12,854 nucleotides of DNA, from assembly GCA_035292625.1 (NCBI GenBank), contig DATDPS010000270.1:1-12854 (forward strand), written 5' to 3'. The notes beneath the pieces are model-generated. The model did not search any database. It worked only from the letters and a program-made list of their open reading frames with translations, and was not told the origin of the DNA. The translations under genes were made by a program, and so were the position numbers. Below are positions 1-5,871 of this stretch, piece after piece. Positions within the stretch are counted from its first letter, which is position 1. Each line of letters opens with the position of its first letter. This DNA is from SHZL01 sp035292625. GTDB taxonomy: Bacteria; Pseudomonadota; Gammaproteobacteria; Xanthomonadales; SZUA-36.

Positions 1-424
1 AGAAAAACAGGGCCGTCACCGAGTTGATCACCACCCCGATGGCGGCCACGATCATAATGGTCTTGCCTGCTGGAGCCGCAGGCTCCAGCAAACGGTGCAT
101 GGCCTCCCAGCCAATCGCGCCAACGGCCCCCATCAATAACAAGCCGCTGAACAGGGAAGCGAGAATCGTGGCCCTTGAGTAACCGTAAGTGCGCCGCGCC
201 GAAGGCCTCCGCCGTGCCAGTGCCGCTGCCCCCCAGGCTAAAAGAAGGCCGAGCACGTCACTGAGGTTATGGCCGGCATCCGTGAGCAGGGCCAGCGAGT
301 CGGAAAACACCCCAAATACCACTTCTACTGCCACGAAAATGACGTTCAGACCAACGCCCACAGCAAATGCCCGCGTGTAATCTGGCGGTGTGTGGTAGTG
401 CGAATGGGCGGTGGCGCGGTTCAC
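1..424 (-). CDS. Cation diffusion facilitator (CDF) efflux transporter, 3' end outside window
   Basis: The minus strand from 424 to the window edge translates without a stop to 141 residues that resemble the N-terminal half of CzcD/ZitB-type CDF transporters. These are inner-membrane proteins exporting Zn(II), Co(II) or related divalent metals in exchange for protons. A short His-containing N-terminus (AHSHYH) precedes a first membrane helix (about residues 18-38). The second helix carries the CDF metal-site signature TDAGHNLSD, giving the HxxxD pair of the transport site. At least two more hydrophobic segments follow before the edge. I chose the GTG at 424 because the protein then begins like family members and starts 28 nt after the upstream gene's stop. 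The ribosome binding site is weak. It follows the GDT1-type gene in the same direction, so the pair is probably one cation-homeostasis operon. The exact metal cannot be told. Confidence 0.88.
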   Translation of the reverse strand, partial: MNRATAHSHYHTPPDYTRAFAVGVGLNVIFVAVEVVFGVFSDSLALLTDAGHNLSDVLGLLLAWGAAALARRRPSARRTYGYSRATILASLFSGLLLMGAVGAIGWEAMHRLLEPAAPAGKTIMIVAAIGVVINSVTALFF

Positions 425-452
425 TTGGCAAGTACGGTCTGTTGCAAATGGT

Positions 453-737
453 TCAGGCGCTGTGCATGCCGTGGTACAGCGTCCAGGCGCCGATCAGCAT
501 GAAACCGCCGCCGGCTATGATTGACATGAGCTTCACATTGATGAACTGCGATAGCAGGCTGCCCGCCACGACGCCGATGGCGCTGGCCAGCACGAGCGCC
601 GAGGCCGAGCCCAGGAAAACAACCCATTTGCTCACTGCCTTGTCCGCGGCGAACAGCAGGGTGACCATTTGGGTCTTGTCAGCCAGCTCGGCGATGAAAA
701 TGCTGGCAAACACGGTGGCAAAAAGTTTCCATTCCAT
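453..737 (-). CDS. GDT1/TMEM165 (UPF0016) family cation transporter, single-domain form
   Basis: This 94-residue membrane protein has one copy of the UPF0016 domain, the half-size form found in bacteria that is thought to dimerise. The family includes eukaryotic TMEM165/Gdt1 and bacterial Mn(II) exporters. Three hydrophobic segments are visible (about residues 5-30, 37-60 and 69-90). The signature E-x-G-D-[KR]-[TS] is present at residues 17-22 as ELADKT, with Ala instead of the usual Gly. A good Shine-Dalgarno GGAGG lies 9 nt before the ATG. The CDF gene follows after 28 nt on the same strand, and ilvE is divergent. Manganese or calcium export is the likely role by family; the sequence alone does not decide the ion. 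Confidence 0.9.
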   Translation of the reverse strand: MEWKLFATVFASIFIAELADKTQMVTLLFAADKAVSKWVVFLGSASALVLASAIGVVAGSLLSQFINVKLMSIIAGGGFMLIGAWTLYHGMHSA

Positions 738-830
738 CCTGTTCTTCCTCCAGGCAAGCTCTGAACGATGGCGACTTCTCTGTTACAGGTCACTAGTTTA
801 CCTTTTCCGGGCGCGGCGTCGGCGGCTTCA

Positions 831-860
831 TGGACGCGCCGGGTTTCCGGCTGATAAAAT
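831..860 (+). promoter_or_regulatory. Possible sigma-70 promoter of ilvE
   Basis: TGGACG at 831-836 and TAAAAT at 855-860 are separated by 18 bp and lie about 50 nt before the ilvE ATG. Each box matches only part of the consensus (4 of 6 and 5 of 6), so this is a weak call. No attenuator-like leader peptide or terminator is visible between it and the gene. Confidence 0.25.
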
Positions 861-911
861 GGCGCCCTGAGTCCGGCAACATGTTGTTAAATCACCCCAG
901 GCGAACCCACC

Positions 912-1829
912 ATGTCTGATACATACCCCATCTGGTTCAATGGCGAACTGCGCGACCATGCCGATTGTACGGTGCACATCCAAAGCCATGCACTGCACTA
1001 CGGCAGCTCCGTGTTCGAGGGCATCCGTGCCTACCAGACGCCCAGGGGCACCATGGTTTTTCGCCTTAAGGATCATATCCGGCGGTTGCGCTATTCCGCT
1101 GATGTTTACCGCATTCCACTGATCTACAGCAATGAGGAACTCAACCAGGCTTGCCGCGACACGGTAAAAGCCGCTGGCTTGAGCAGCGCCTACCTGCGCC
1201 CATTGGTCATGCGTGGTAATTGTGGCCTCGGCGTGCTGCCAAAAAACATGGATTCGGTGGAAGTTGCCATTATCGTAGCCAATTGGGGAGCCTACCTGGG
1301 AGAAGAGGGTCTGCGTAACGGTATACGTGCCTGTTTTACCTCGTGGCAACGGCTGGCCCCCAACACCATTCCGGCCGGCGTGAAAGCCGGCGGCAATTAC
1401 CTTTCCGGCCAGCTCATTGGCCTGGAAGCCAGGGATCGCGGATTCGAAGAGGGTATTGCTCTGGGTACAGATGGCCTGCTGAGCGAAGGGGCCGGCGAAA
1501 ACATTTTCATTGTCCAGCACGGCCGTGTCATCACCCCCCCCTCATCGGCCTCCATCCTCAGCGGCATCACCCGCCAGACCATCATGACGCTGGCGGGCGA
1601 GTTGGGATTACCGGTGCTCGAGCAGACCATAGCCCGCGAGCAAGTCTACGCGGCCGACGAAGTCTTCATGACCGGCACCGCAGCCGAGGTAACTCCGGTC
1701 CGCCAGGTCGACCACATGACCATCGGCTCAGGCGGTTGCGGCCCCATTACCCGCCAGATCCAGGATGCTTTTTTTGGCCTGTTCAGCGGCAAAACCGACG
1801 ACAAGTGGGGCTGGCTTGAGCCACTCTAG
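912..1829 (+). CDS. ilvE: Branched-chain amino acid aminotransferase
   Basis: This 305-residue fold-type IV PLP enzyme swaps the amino group between glutamate and the 2-oxo acids of valine, leucine and isoleucine, the last step of their synthesis in the cytoplasm. It follows E. coli IlvE closely from end to end: IWFNGE near the start, SHALHYGSSVFEGIR (residues 25-39), the PLP-lysine segment GVKAGGNYLSG with Lys158, EGAGENIF, ADEVFMTGTAAEVTPVR, and the C-terminal FGLFSG-DKWGWL. Length is typical of the family (about 305-310). The ATG at 912 is preceded by a weak AGGCG ribosome site. The gene stands alone, divergent from the metal transporters and followed by a long gene-free stretch. Nothing seen suggests a broken or atypical enzyme. 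Confidence 0.97.
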   Translation: MSDTYPIWFNGELRDHADCTVHIQSHALHYGSSVFEGIRAYQTPRGTMVFRLKDHIRRLRYSADVYRIPLIYSNEELNQACRDTVKAAGLSSAYLRPLVMRGNCGLGVLPKNMDSVEVAIIVANWGAYLGEEGLRNGIRACFTSWQRLAPNTIPAGVKAGGNYLSGQLIGLEARDRGFEEGIALGTDGLLSEGAGENIFIVQHGRVITPPSSASILSGITRQTIMTLAGELGLPVLEQTIAREQVYAADEVFMTGTAAEVTPVRQVDHMTIGSGGCGPITRQIQDAFFGLFSGKTDDKWGWLEPL

Positions 1830-2000
1830 GCTTTAGCGCCTCCCCGGCTGACAAAAATCGTCACCCTGGCGACGGTTCGCGACAAATTCCGAGCAGGATT
1901 GGCTAAATACATTTCTGCTCACTCCATAATAAACCACTGATTACCTAGTAATTTCGTCTCTTCACCTCGTTCGGCCCGAATCTTGCATATATACAGCCAA

Positions 2001-2024
2001 GCTAACTGACTGGTAGCAGTTAGC
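2001..2024. repeat. Perfect 8-bp inverted repeat (hairpin)
   Basis: GCTAACTG and CAGTTAGC are perfect reverse complements separated by 8 nt. The right arm abuts the long hairpin beginning at 2025 with no gap. An AT-rich TATATA (1988-1993) lies just upstream, where a -10 box would place a transcript start near 2000. Confidence 0.8.
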
Positions 2025-2079
2025 GGGATGAGACGGAACTCCATCCCTCTTTGCCCAAAGCGGAGTTCCGGCTCATCCC
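2025..2079. repeat. Long hairpin with 18-bp arms (17 of 18 paired)
   Basis: The arms GGGATGAGACGGAACTCC (2025-2042) and GGAGTTCCGGCTCATCCC (2062-2079) are reverse complements with one mismatch. The 19-nt loop can itself form a small CTTT/AAAG stem (2049-2060). No T-run follows on either strand, so it does not look like a terminator. Arms this long are rare by chance. A structured RNA element, a REP/MITE-type intergenic repeat or a protein-binding site are the options. Confidence 0.8.
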
Positions 2080-2289
2080 ACTCTGAATACATCGCCACCT
2101 GCAAACTGACATCAGATCAGTACGTGCTGGCTCCACCCAAGACGGAGAAAGTACGGGAAATTAGCTTGGTAACCTGGATGCTTGGGGAACAGGCAAAAAA
2201 CGATCCGAAGCCAGGGGGAATCCGGCCCGGATCTGATAATGATGACCACTGTGTACAACACAGCAACAGGGCATCACTTGTAACACTTG

Positions 2290-2315
2290 ACCCGGCGCAA
2301 GCCGGGTTTTGTTTT
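2290..2315 (+). terminator. Rho-independent terminator (plus strand)
   Basis: A 7-bp perfect stem ACCCGGC/GCCGGGT closes a GCAA tetraloop (GNRA type) and is followed by TTTGTTTT. On the minus strand no T-run follows the stem, so it does not serve the facing cold-shock gene well. It terminates plus-strand transcription from ilvE or from an unrecognised RNA gene, and shields the convergent cold-shock gene. Confidence 0.78.
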
Positions 2316-2347
2316 GTGGCTTTGCGGTGGTGTGGAAAGCAACCGGA

Positions 2348-2557
2348 TTACAGCGGAACCACGTTCTCCGCCTGCGGGCCTTTTTGGCCTTCTCCGATCG
2401 TGAACTTGACTTGCTGACCCTCTTTGAGGGATTTGCGTCCATCCATTGCAATGGCGCGGAAATGAACGAAAACATCGCGCTCGCCTTCACGGGCGATGAA
2501 TCCGTAGCCCTTTTCGTCATTGAACCACTTTACGGTTCCCACGACTGCATCTGACAT
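2348..2557 (-). CDS. Cold-shock domain protein (CspA family)
   Basis: This 69-residue single cold-shock-domain protein binds single-stranded RNA and DNA and acts as an RNA chaperone in the cytoplasm. The two nucleic-acid-binding motifs are clear: RNP1 as KGYGFI (residues 16-21) and RNP2 as DVFVHF (28-33), after the family start GTVKWFN. Residue 34 is Arg where most members have Ser (VHFSAI). Length is typical. An AGG-containing ribosome site lies close to the ATG. I see no long CspA-type cold-responsive leader and no clear promoter in the 225-bp gap upstream, so cold induction cannot be claimed; many such paralogues are constitutive. Which csp paralogue this is cannot be told. Confidence 0.96.
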   Translation of the reverse strand: MSDAVVGTVKWFNDEKGYGFIAREGERDVFVHFRAIAMDGRKSLKEGQQVKFTIGEGQKGPQAENVVPL

Positions 2558-2782
2558 TTCACCTACTCACTATACAAATCAAAATACGCACCCCGGGGTT
2601 TCACCCTGGCCGGTGGCCTGCTGAGCATAACGGAAACGCTTGCTGGTAAAGCTGGAAGGAATTGCTCAATCGCTTCGAACCGCCTCATTCCAAATCACGC
2701 GCCGTGCAGCGCAGAAATAATACACCCAGGGCAAAAGCTTTTTCCAGCCAAACAACCCGTTGAAGGCAGTCCTGCCAACGCT

Positions 2783-3583
2783 TCAGTTGACGGCCGTGAT
2801 GATGTAACCACCTGACTTCTGATCATGGTCCATGGTGAGCAGGCCGCGAGAAGCCATTTCTTCCAGCAACTTGCCGAATGAACCAAAGCCGTGATAGCTC
2901 TCATTGAATCCGGGATTGCGCCGCTTCAGGGCCTGCTTGACCATTGAGCCCCACAGCTTGTCTTCTTCACCCCGTTCGCTGTTGAGGTCGTCGATGGTTT
3001 CCAAAACCAGTTCGAAAGCCTTCTCCTCGCGCGCTTCCTTCCCGTTGGTGGCGGGTTTGTCCTCCGCTTCCTTGCGCACGACCTTTTTCTTGCGCGGTTT
3101 CCGCCCTTCAGAAACCCGTATCACGTCTTCGTAGTAAATAAACTCATCGCAGTTGGCGATCAGCAGGTCCGAGGTCGAGTTCTTCACCCCGACACCGATC
3201 ACTTCCTTGTTGTTTTCCCGCAGCTTGGAAACCAGGGGAGAGAAATCCGAGTCGCCGGAGATGATTACAAAAGTATCCACGTGCGCCTTGGTGTAGCAGA
3301 GGTCGAGCGCGTCCACCACCATGCGGATATCGGCGGAGTTCTTGCCGGATTGACGCAAATGCGGAATCTCGATCAGCTCGAACGAGGCCTCGTGCATGTC
3401 GCGTTTGAAGTCCTTGTAACGCTCCCAGTCACAATAGGCTTTCTTTACCACGATGTTGCCCTTGACCAGAAGACGCTCCAGCACTTCCTTGATTTCAAAG
3501 CGGGAGAAATTGGCGTCCCGCACGCCCAGGGCTATGTTTTCAAAATCACAGAAGAGTGCGAGGCTTTTGGTGTCGGATGCCAT
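2783..3583 (-). CDS. NYN-domain (PIN-like) nuclease with C-terminal LOTUS/OST-HTH-like domain
   Basis: The 266-residue protein begins with a NYN domain (about residues 6-155), a PIN-like fold found in LabA/DUF88 and MARF1-type proteins. The metal-binding acidic residues are in place: Asp13 in FCDFEN, Asp85 in KNSADIRMVVDALD, and Asp111/Asp113 in ISGDSDFSPL. This supports a metal-dependent RNase. A basic linker (about 160-172, RKPRKKK) leads to a C-terminal region (about 188-266) with the pattern of a LOTUS/OST-HTH domain (WGSMVKQALKRRNPGF, FGSFGKLLEE). That domain binds RNA in other NYN-LOTUS proteins. The gene has its own likely promoter and is divergent from srkA. The RNA target is unknown; the nuclease role is inferred from the family. 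Confidence 0.93.
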   Translation of the reverse strand: MASDTKSLALFCDFENIALGVRDANFSRFEIKEVLERLLVKGNIVVKKAYCDWERYKDFKRDMHEASFELIEIPHLRQSGKNSADIRMVVDALDLCYTKAHVDTFVIISGDSDFSPLVSKLRENNKEVIGVGVKNSTSDLLIANCDEFIYYEDVIRVSEGRKPRKKKVVRKEAEDKPATNGKEAREEKAFELVLETIDDLNSERGEEDKLWGSMVKQALKRRNPGFNESYHGFGSFGKLLEEMASRGLLTMDHDQKSGGYIITAVN

Positions 3584-3631
3584 GGGATGGTTTCTGCTTG
3601 CGGGATTCGGGGATACGTCGGCCTGGAATTC

Positions 3632-3660
3632 ATCATAATCGCGAACCGGACCACTGTCAT
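3632..3660 (-). promoter_or_regulatory. Sigma-70-like promoter of the NYN-domain gene
   Basis: On the minus strand ATGACA (3655-3660) and TATGAT (3632-3637) are separated by exactly 17 bp. Each box matches 5 of 6 consensus bases. The predicted start near 3625 would give a leader of about 40 nt before the ATG at 3583. It sits in the 170-bp gap divergent from srkA. Confidence 0.55.
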
Positions 3661-3753
3661 TCTACTGGAAATCGGGTCCTTTCGCCTCGCCAATCCGCAT
3701 TGCCCTGGAGACAATTGCCTCTGTTGCCCGGGTCAAACCGTTATCATGCTGCG

Positions 3754-4749
3754 ATGAACGAGAGCCCAAATGACCTCACACCTTATTACCGCCTGGACCC
3801 GGACACGGTGCTGCAATCCGTCGAATCCCTGGGGCTGATCACGGACGGCCGCCTGTTGCCGCTAAACAGTTACGAGAACCGGGTCTACCAGGTGGGAATT
3901 GAAGAAGCGGCGCCGCTGGTGGCCAAATTCTACCGCCCGGGGCGGTGGACGGATGAGCAGATTCTTGAAGAACATGCGTTTGCATTGGAACTGGCGGCGG
4001 CGGAAATCCCCCTGATCGCCCCGCAGCAGCACCGCGGCCAAACCTTGCATCGGCACGCGGGTTTTCGTTTCGCGCTGTTCCGGCGCCAGGGCGGACACGC
4101 GCCGGAACTGGAAGACCGTGAAACCCGGTTGTGGCTGGGCCGGTTCATCGGCCGCATCCACGCAGTTGGCGCCAGCAAACCTTTCCGCCACCGCCTGGCG
4201 CTGACGCCGGAGCGCTTCGGCGACGAGGCGATTCGCACCATCATCACCGGCCAGTGGCTGCCGCCCCACCTTGAGACCGCGTTCGAGAGCCTGGCCGGTG
4301 ACCTGATGCGGTCGATTCGAAGCGCCTGGCAGCGTGGCGGACCGATCAAGAGCATCCGACTGCATGGCGACTGCCACCTGGGTAACCTGTTGTGGCGTGA
4401 CGGTCCGTTCTTCGTTGACCTGGATGACTGCCAGAGCGGCCCGGCCGTGCAGGACCTGTGGATGTTGCTGTCAGGATCTGCCATGGAAATGCAGGCCCAG
4501 CTGGCGGACGTACTCGAAGGCTACCGCCAGTTCATGAACTTTGACTTGAGGGAATTGCAGCTGATTGAAGCCCTGCGCAGCCTGCGCATGCTGCACCATG
4601 CCGCCTGGCTCGCGCAGCGCTGGGAGGACCCCGCGTTTCCCGTCGCGTTTCCCTGGTTTGGCGAGCCCCGCTACTGGGAACAGCTGATCCTCAATTTGCG
4701 CGAACAGCTATCGGCGCTGCAGGAACCGGCGCTGGAACTGCCTTTTTAG
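3754..4749 (+). CDS. srkA: Stress response kinase A (SrkA/YihE/RdoA)
   Basis: This 331-residue protein is a Ser/Thr kinase with the aminoglycoside-phosphotransferase fold. In E. coli it protects cells under envelope and other stress, by countering MazF-driven killing. Resemblance runs through the length: PLNSYENRVYQ (residues 36-46), VAKFYRPGRWT with the ATP lysine Lys58, DEQILEEH, the catalytic loop LHGDCHLGN (Asp206), FVDLDD (metal-binding Asp222/224), GPAVQDLWMLL, and DPAFPVAFPWF near the end. The ATG at 3754 fits the E. coli N-terminus; longer in-frame starts add unrelated residues. No clear ribosome site is seen. The usual dsbA partner found downstream in enterobacteria is absent. The gene is followed within 14 nt by a fragment of slyX, which suggests an ancestral convergent srkA-slyX pair. 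Confidence 0.96.
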   Translation: MNESPNDLTPYYRLDPDTVLQSVESLGLITDGRLLPLNSYENRVYQVGIEEAAPLVAKFYRPGRWTDEQILEEHAFALELAAAEIPLIAPQQHRGQTLHRHAGFRFALFRRQGGHAPELEDRETRLWLGRFIGRIHAVGASKPFRHRLALTPERFGDEAIRTIITGQWLPPHLETAFESLAGDLMRSIRSAWQRGGPIKSIRLHGDCHLGNLLWRDGPFFVDLDDCQSGPAVQDLWMLLSGSAMEMQAQLADVLEGYRQFMNFDLRELQLIEALRSLRMLHHAAWLAQRWEDPAFPVAFPWFGEPRYWEQLILNLREQLSALQEPALELPF

Positions 4750-4763
4750 CCTTCTGCACTCGC

Positions 4764-4836
4764 TCAGTAATGCGGCGGGACTTCGTGCTCGCTTCCGCTG
4801 ACGGTTGCGGGGCCGGCTGCATCAATCTCCTTGAGC
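4764..4836. repeat. 73-bp direct repeat, left copy
   Basis: It is identical to 10047-10119 except for C at 4781 versus T at 10064. Similarity starts exactly at the first base of the slyX stop codon (written TCA on the plus strand) and ends after TTGAGC. The next bases are TGGGG here and CGGGC in the right copy. Its left flank follows the srkA stop by 14 nt. Confidence 0.95.
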
Positions 4837-4840
4837 TGGG
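4764..4840 (-). pseudogene. slyX: slyX 3'-end remnant
   Basis: The minus strand encodes a tail matching residues 51-73 of the intact SlyX at 10047-10268, from LKEIDAAG to HEVPPHY and the stop codon. The only difference in the 73-bp core is a Val codon here for Ile in the intact gene. Upstream of the Leu codon the similarity ends abruptly near 4840, so the coiled-coil part of slyX is missing. In the same frame the reading continues back to a GTG at 4874, giving a 36-codon frame with no evidence of expression. Confidence 0.85.
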
Positions 4841-5046
4841 GCGCTTCATCATCCCGGGCCTGGGCAGGAATCACGGCCGAGAGGCCAATTGTTCCAGGTC
4901 ATGGGTTGGGCGCTCACGGTCTGGACGAAAACGCGGTAATCCCTTAGGGTACCCAATCGGAGATTTTTACCGAACCCGAGCCACAGCACGCGTACGGCCG
5001 GCACTCCTCGGCCCCGGCTCCAAGTATTTTCACAAAGGGCATGCCA
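4841..5046. other. Non-coding gap upstream of the crotonase gene
   Basis: Between the slyX remnant and the crotonase start I see no gene. It contains a GGGTACCC palindrome but no promoter boxes good enough to name. The only clear signal is the ribosome site AAAGGG at 5034-5039, seven nt before the ATG at 5047. This stretch must hold whatever promoter drives the catabolic module, unless transcription enters from srkA. Confidence 0.5.
5034..5039 (+). promoter_or_regulatory. Ribosome binding site deciding the crotonase start
   Basis: AAAGGG ends 7 nt before ATG 5047 but only 1 nt before ATG 5041. The spacing favours 5047, removing the first two residues of the longer reading. Confidence 0.65.
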
Positions 5047-5871
5047 ATGAATCCGTACCAAAACATCATTCTCAAGATTCAGGGCCCGGCAGCACTCATA
5101 ACGCTCAACCGTCCGGAAAAAAAGAATTGCATGAGCCCCGCACTGCACGCTGAGATGTGCGAGGCACTGAAAGAGGTGGAAGCGGCCCGGGTCAAGGTGC
5201 TGGTCCTGACCGGTGCCGGCGACTCGTTCTGTGGCGGCATGGATCTCGAAAAATGCTTTTTCGACAATTGGGACGACCCCGAGAAATTCGTCGAGGGCAT
5301 CGGTTATTCCTTTACCTGGATGAAGCACCTGAAGGTGTTTCCTGCCGTCACCATCGCCAAGGTCAACGGCTGGTGCTTCGGCGGCGGCATGGAAGTCGTC
5401 GGTCTGTGTGATATCGCCATCGTCGCCGAGGAGTCCACCTGGGGGCTTTCGGAAGTGAATTTCGGAATATTCCCCGGGGGCGGCACCAGCTGGACCGTGG
5501 CCAACAACATGCCCTTCCGCAAACAGGCGCTCTACTATTCCCTGACCGGCGACACGTTCAACGGCATCGAAGCCGTTGCGCTCGGCTGGGCATCAAAAGC
5601 CGTTCCGCTCGCGCAACTCGATATCCATACCCAGAAGGTCGTCGACGGACTCGTGACCAAGGGCCGGGTGGTTCTCGAGAAGACCAAACAGGTCTATGAG
5701 CGGGTCCGTGACTTCGACTTCCCGGAAGCCATCGACTACGAAATTGCCAAGCTGTTCGAACTTTCCCGCTTGACCGGGGACGACTGGATTCGAACGGCAC
5801 TGCATTCCTTCAAGAAGCGGGAGTACAAACCCGGCCTCGAAACCTACCGGCTGGAGCGCGACGACATCTGA
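5047..5871 (+). CDS. Enoyl-CoA hydratase/isomerase (crotonase) family, similar to hydroxycinnamoyl-CoA hydratase-lyase
   Basis: The 274-residue protein acts on acyl-CoA thioesters in the cytoplasm. Overall sequence recalls feruloyl/p-hydroxycinnamoyl-CoA hydratase-lyase: LNRPEKKNCMSP (residues 20-31), VLTGAGDSFCGGMDL with the first oxyanion-hole Gly (about 54-67), NGWCFGGGMEVV-CDIAI (107-125) and GLSEVNFGIFPGG (133-145). A YKPGLETY tail is also typical. By my from-memory alignment, Glu136 matches the catalytic Glu143 of the Pseudomonas lyase. Glu116 replaces its Ser123, matching Glu144 of rat enoyl-CoA hydratase, and Ile233 replaces Tyr239. Both hydratase glutamates are therefore present while phenol-recognising Tyr is absent. 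The stop overlaps the next gene's start (TGATG), so the two are translationally coupled. A hydratase or hydratase-lyase for an unidentified unsaturated acyl-CoA is the best call. Confidence 0.92.
   Translation: MNPYQNIILKIQGPAALITLNRPEKKNCMSPALHAEMCEALKEVEAARVKVLVLTGAGDSFCGGMDLEKCFFDNWDDPEKFVEGIGYSFTWMKHLKVFPAVTIAKVNGWCFGGGMEVVGLCDIAIVAEESTWGLSEVNFGIFPGGGTSWTVANNMPFRKQALYYSLTGDTFNGIEAVALGWASKAVPLAQLDIHTQKVVDGLVTKGRVVLEKTKQVYERVRDFDFPEAIDYEIAKLFELSRLTGDDWIRTALHSFKKREYKPGLETYRLERDDI

Larger units (their letters stand above)
2000..2315 (+). ncRNA. Candidate small RNA, speculative
   Basis: The stretch ends in a strong plus-strand terminator, contains several hairpins, and codes for no recognisable protein. 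A TATATA at 1988-1993 could be a -10 box, but I see no good -35 partner. The simplest alternative is that the terminator ends the ilvE transcript after a long 3' tail. The left boundary is a guess. I do not recognise any known RNA family in it. Confidence 0.25.
1830..2347. other. 518-bp gene-free region rich in palindromes
   Basis: No convincing protein gene was found here on either strand; the open frames look like chance frames without family resemblance. The stretch contains a small palindrome ATTAC-CTA-GTAAT (1940-1952), a pair of directly adjoining hairpins (2001-2024 and 2025-2079), a pairing GATCCG/CGGATC (2202-2207 with 2228-2233), a hairpin CTGTGT-ACA-ACACAG (2249-2263), and a strong terminator at 2290-2315. 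Base composition appears more AT-rich than the flanking genes. It could be the ilvE 3' untranslated region, a small-RNA gene, or the relic of a small mobile element. Confidence 0.6.

Noticed and set aside
738..870. Manganese (yybP-ykoY) riboswitch upstream of the GDT1-type gene
   Set aside because: The association is known for this family, but the conserved loop sequences of that riboswitch are not found in the minus-strand leader.
828..1520. 230-codon minus-strand frame within ilvE
   Set aside because: It is antisense to ilvE, which matches its family along the full length.
2001..2079. Integron attC recombination site
   Set aside because: GCTAAC/GTTAGC recalls the core sites, but the flanking bases break the RYYYAAC and GTTRRRY consensus. 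The two boxes are only about 10 nt apart, far too close for an attC.
2120..2235. Cobalamin-type riboswitch, from a GAAGCCAGGGGG resembling the B12 box
   Set aside because: The other conserved cobalamin elements are missing and no plus-strand gene follows the terminator.
2028..2417. Plus-strand 129-codon frame, and the 61-codon minus-strand frame 1919-2104
   Set aside because: Both run through the palindromes and the first also through the terminator and the cold-shock gene. Neither has a good ribosome site or a recognisable motif.
2348..2565. cspA promoter at TATAGT close to the cold-shock start
   Set aside because: It would put the transcript start at or inside the ribosome site, and no -35 box lies at the right distance.
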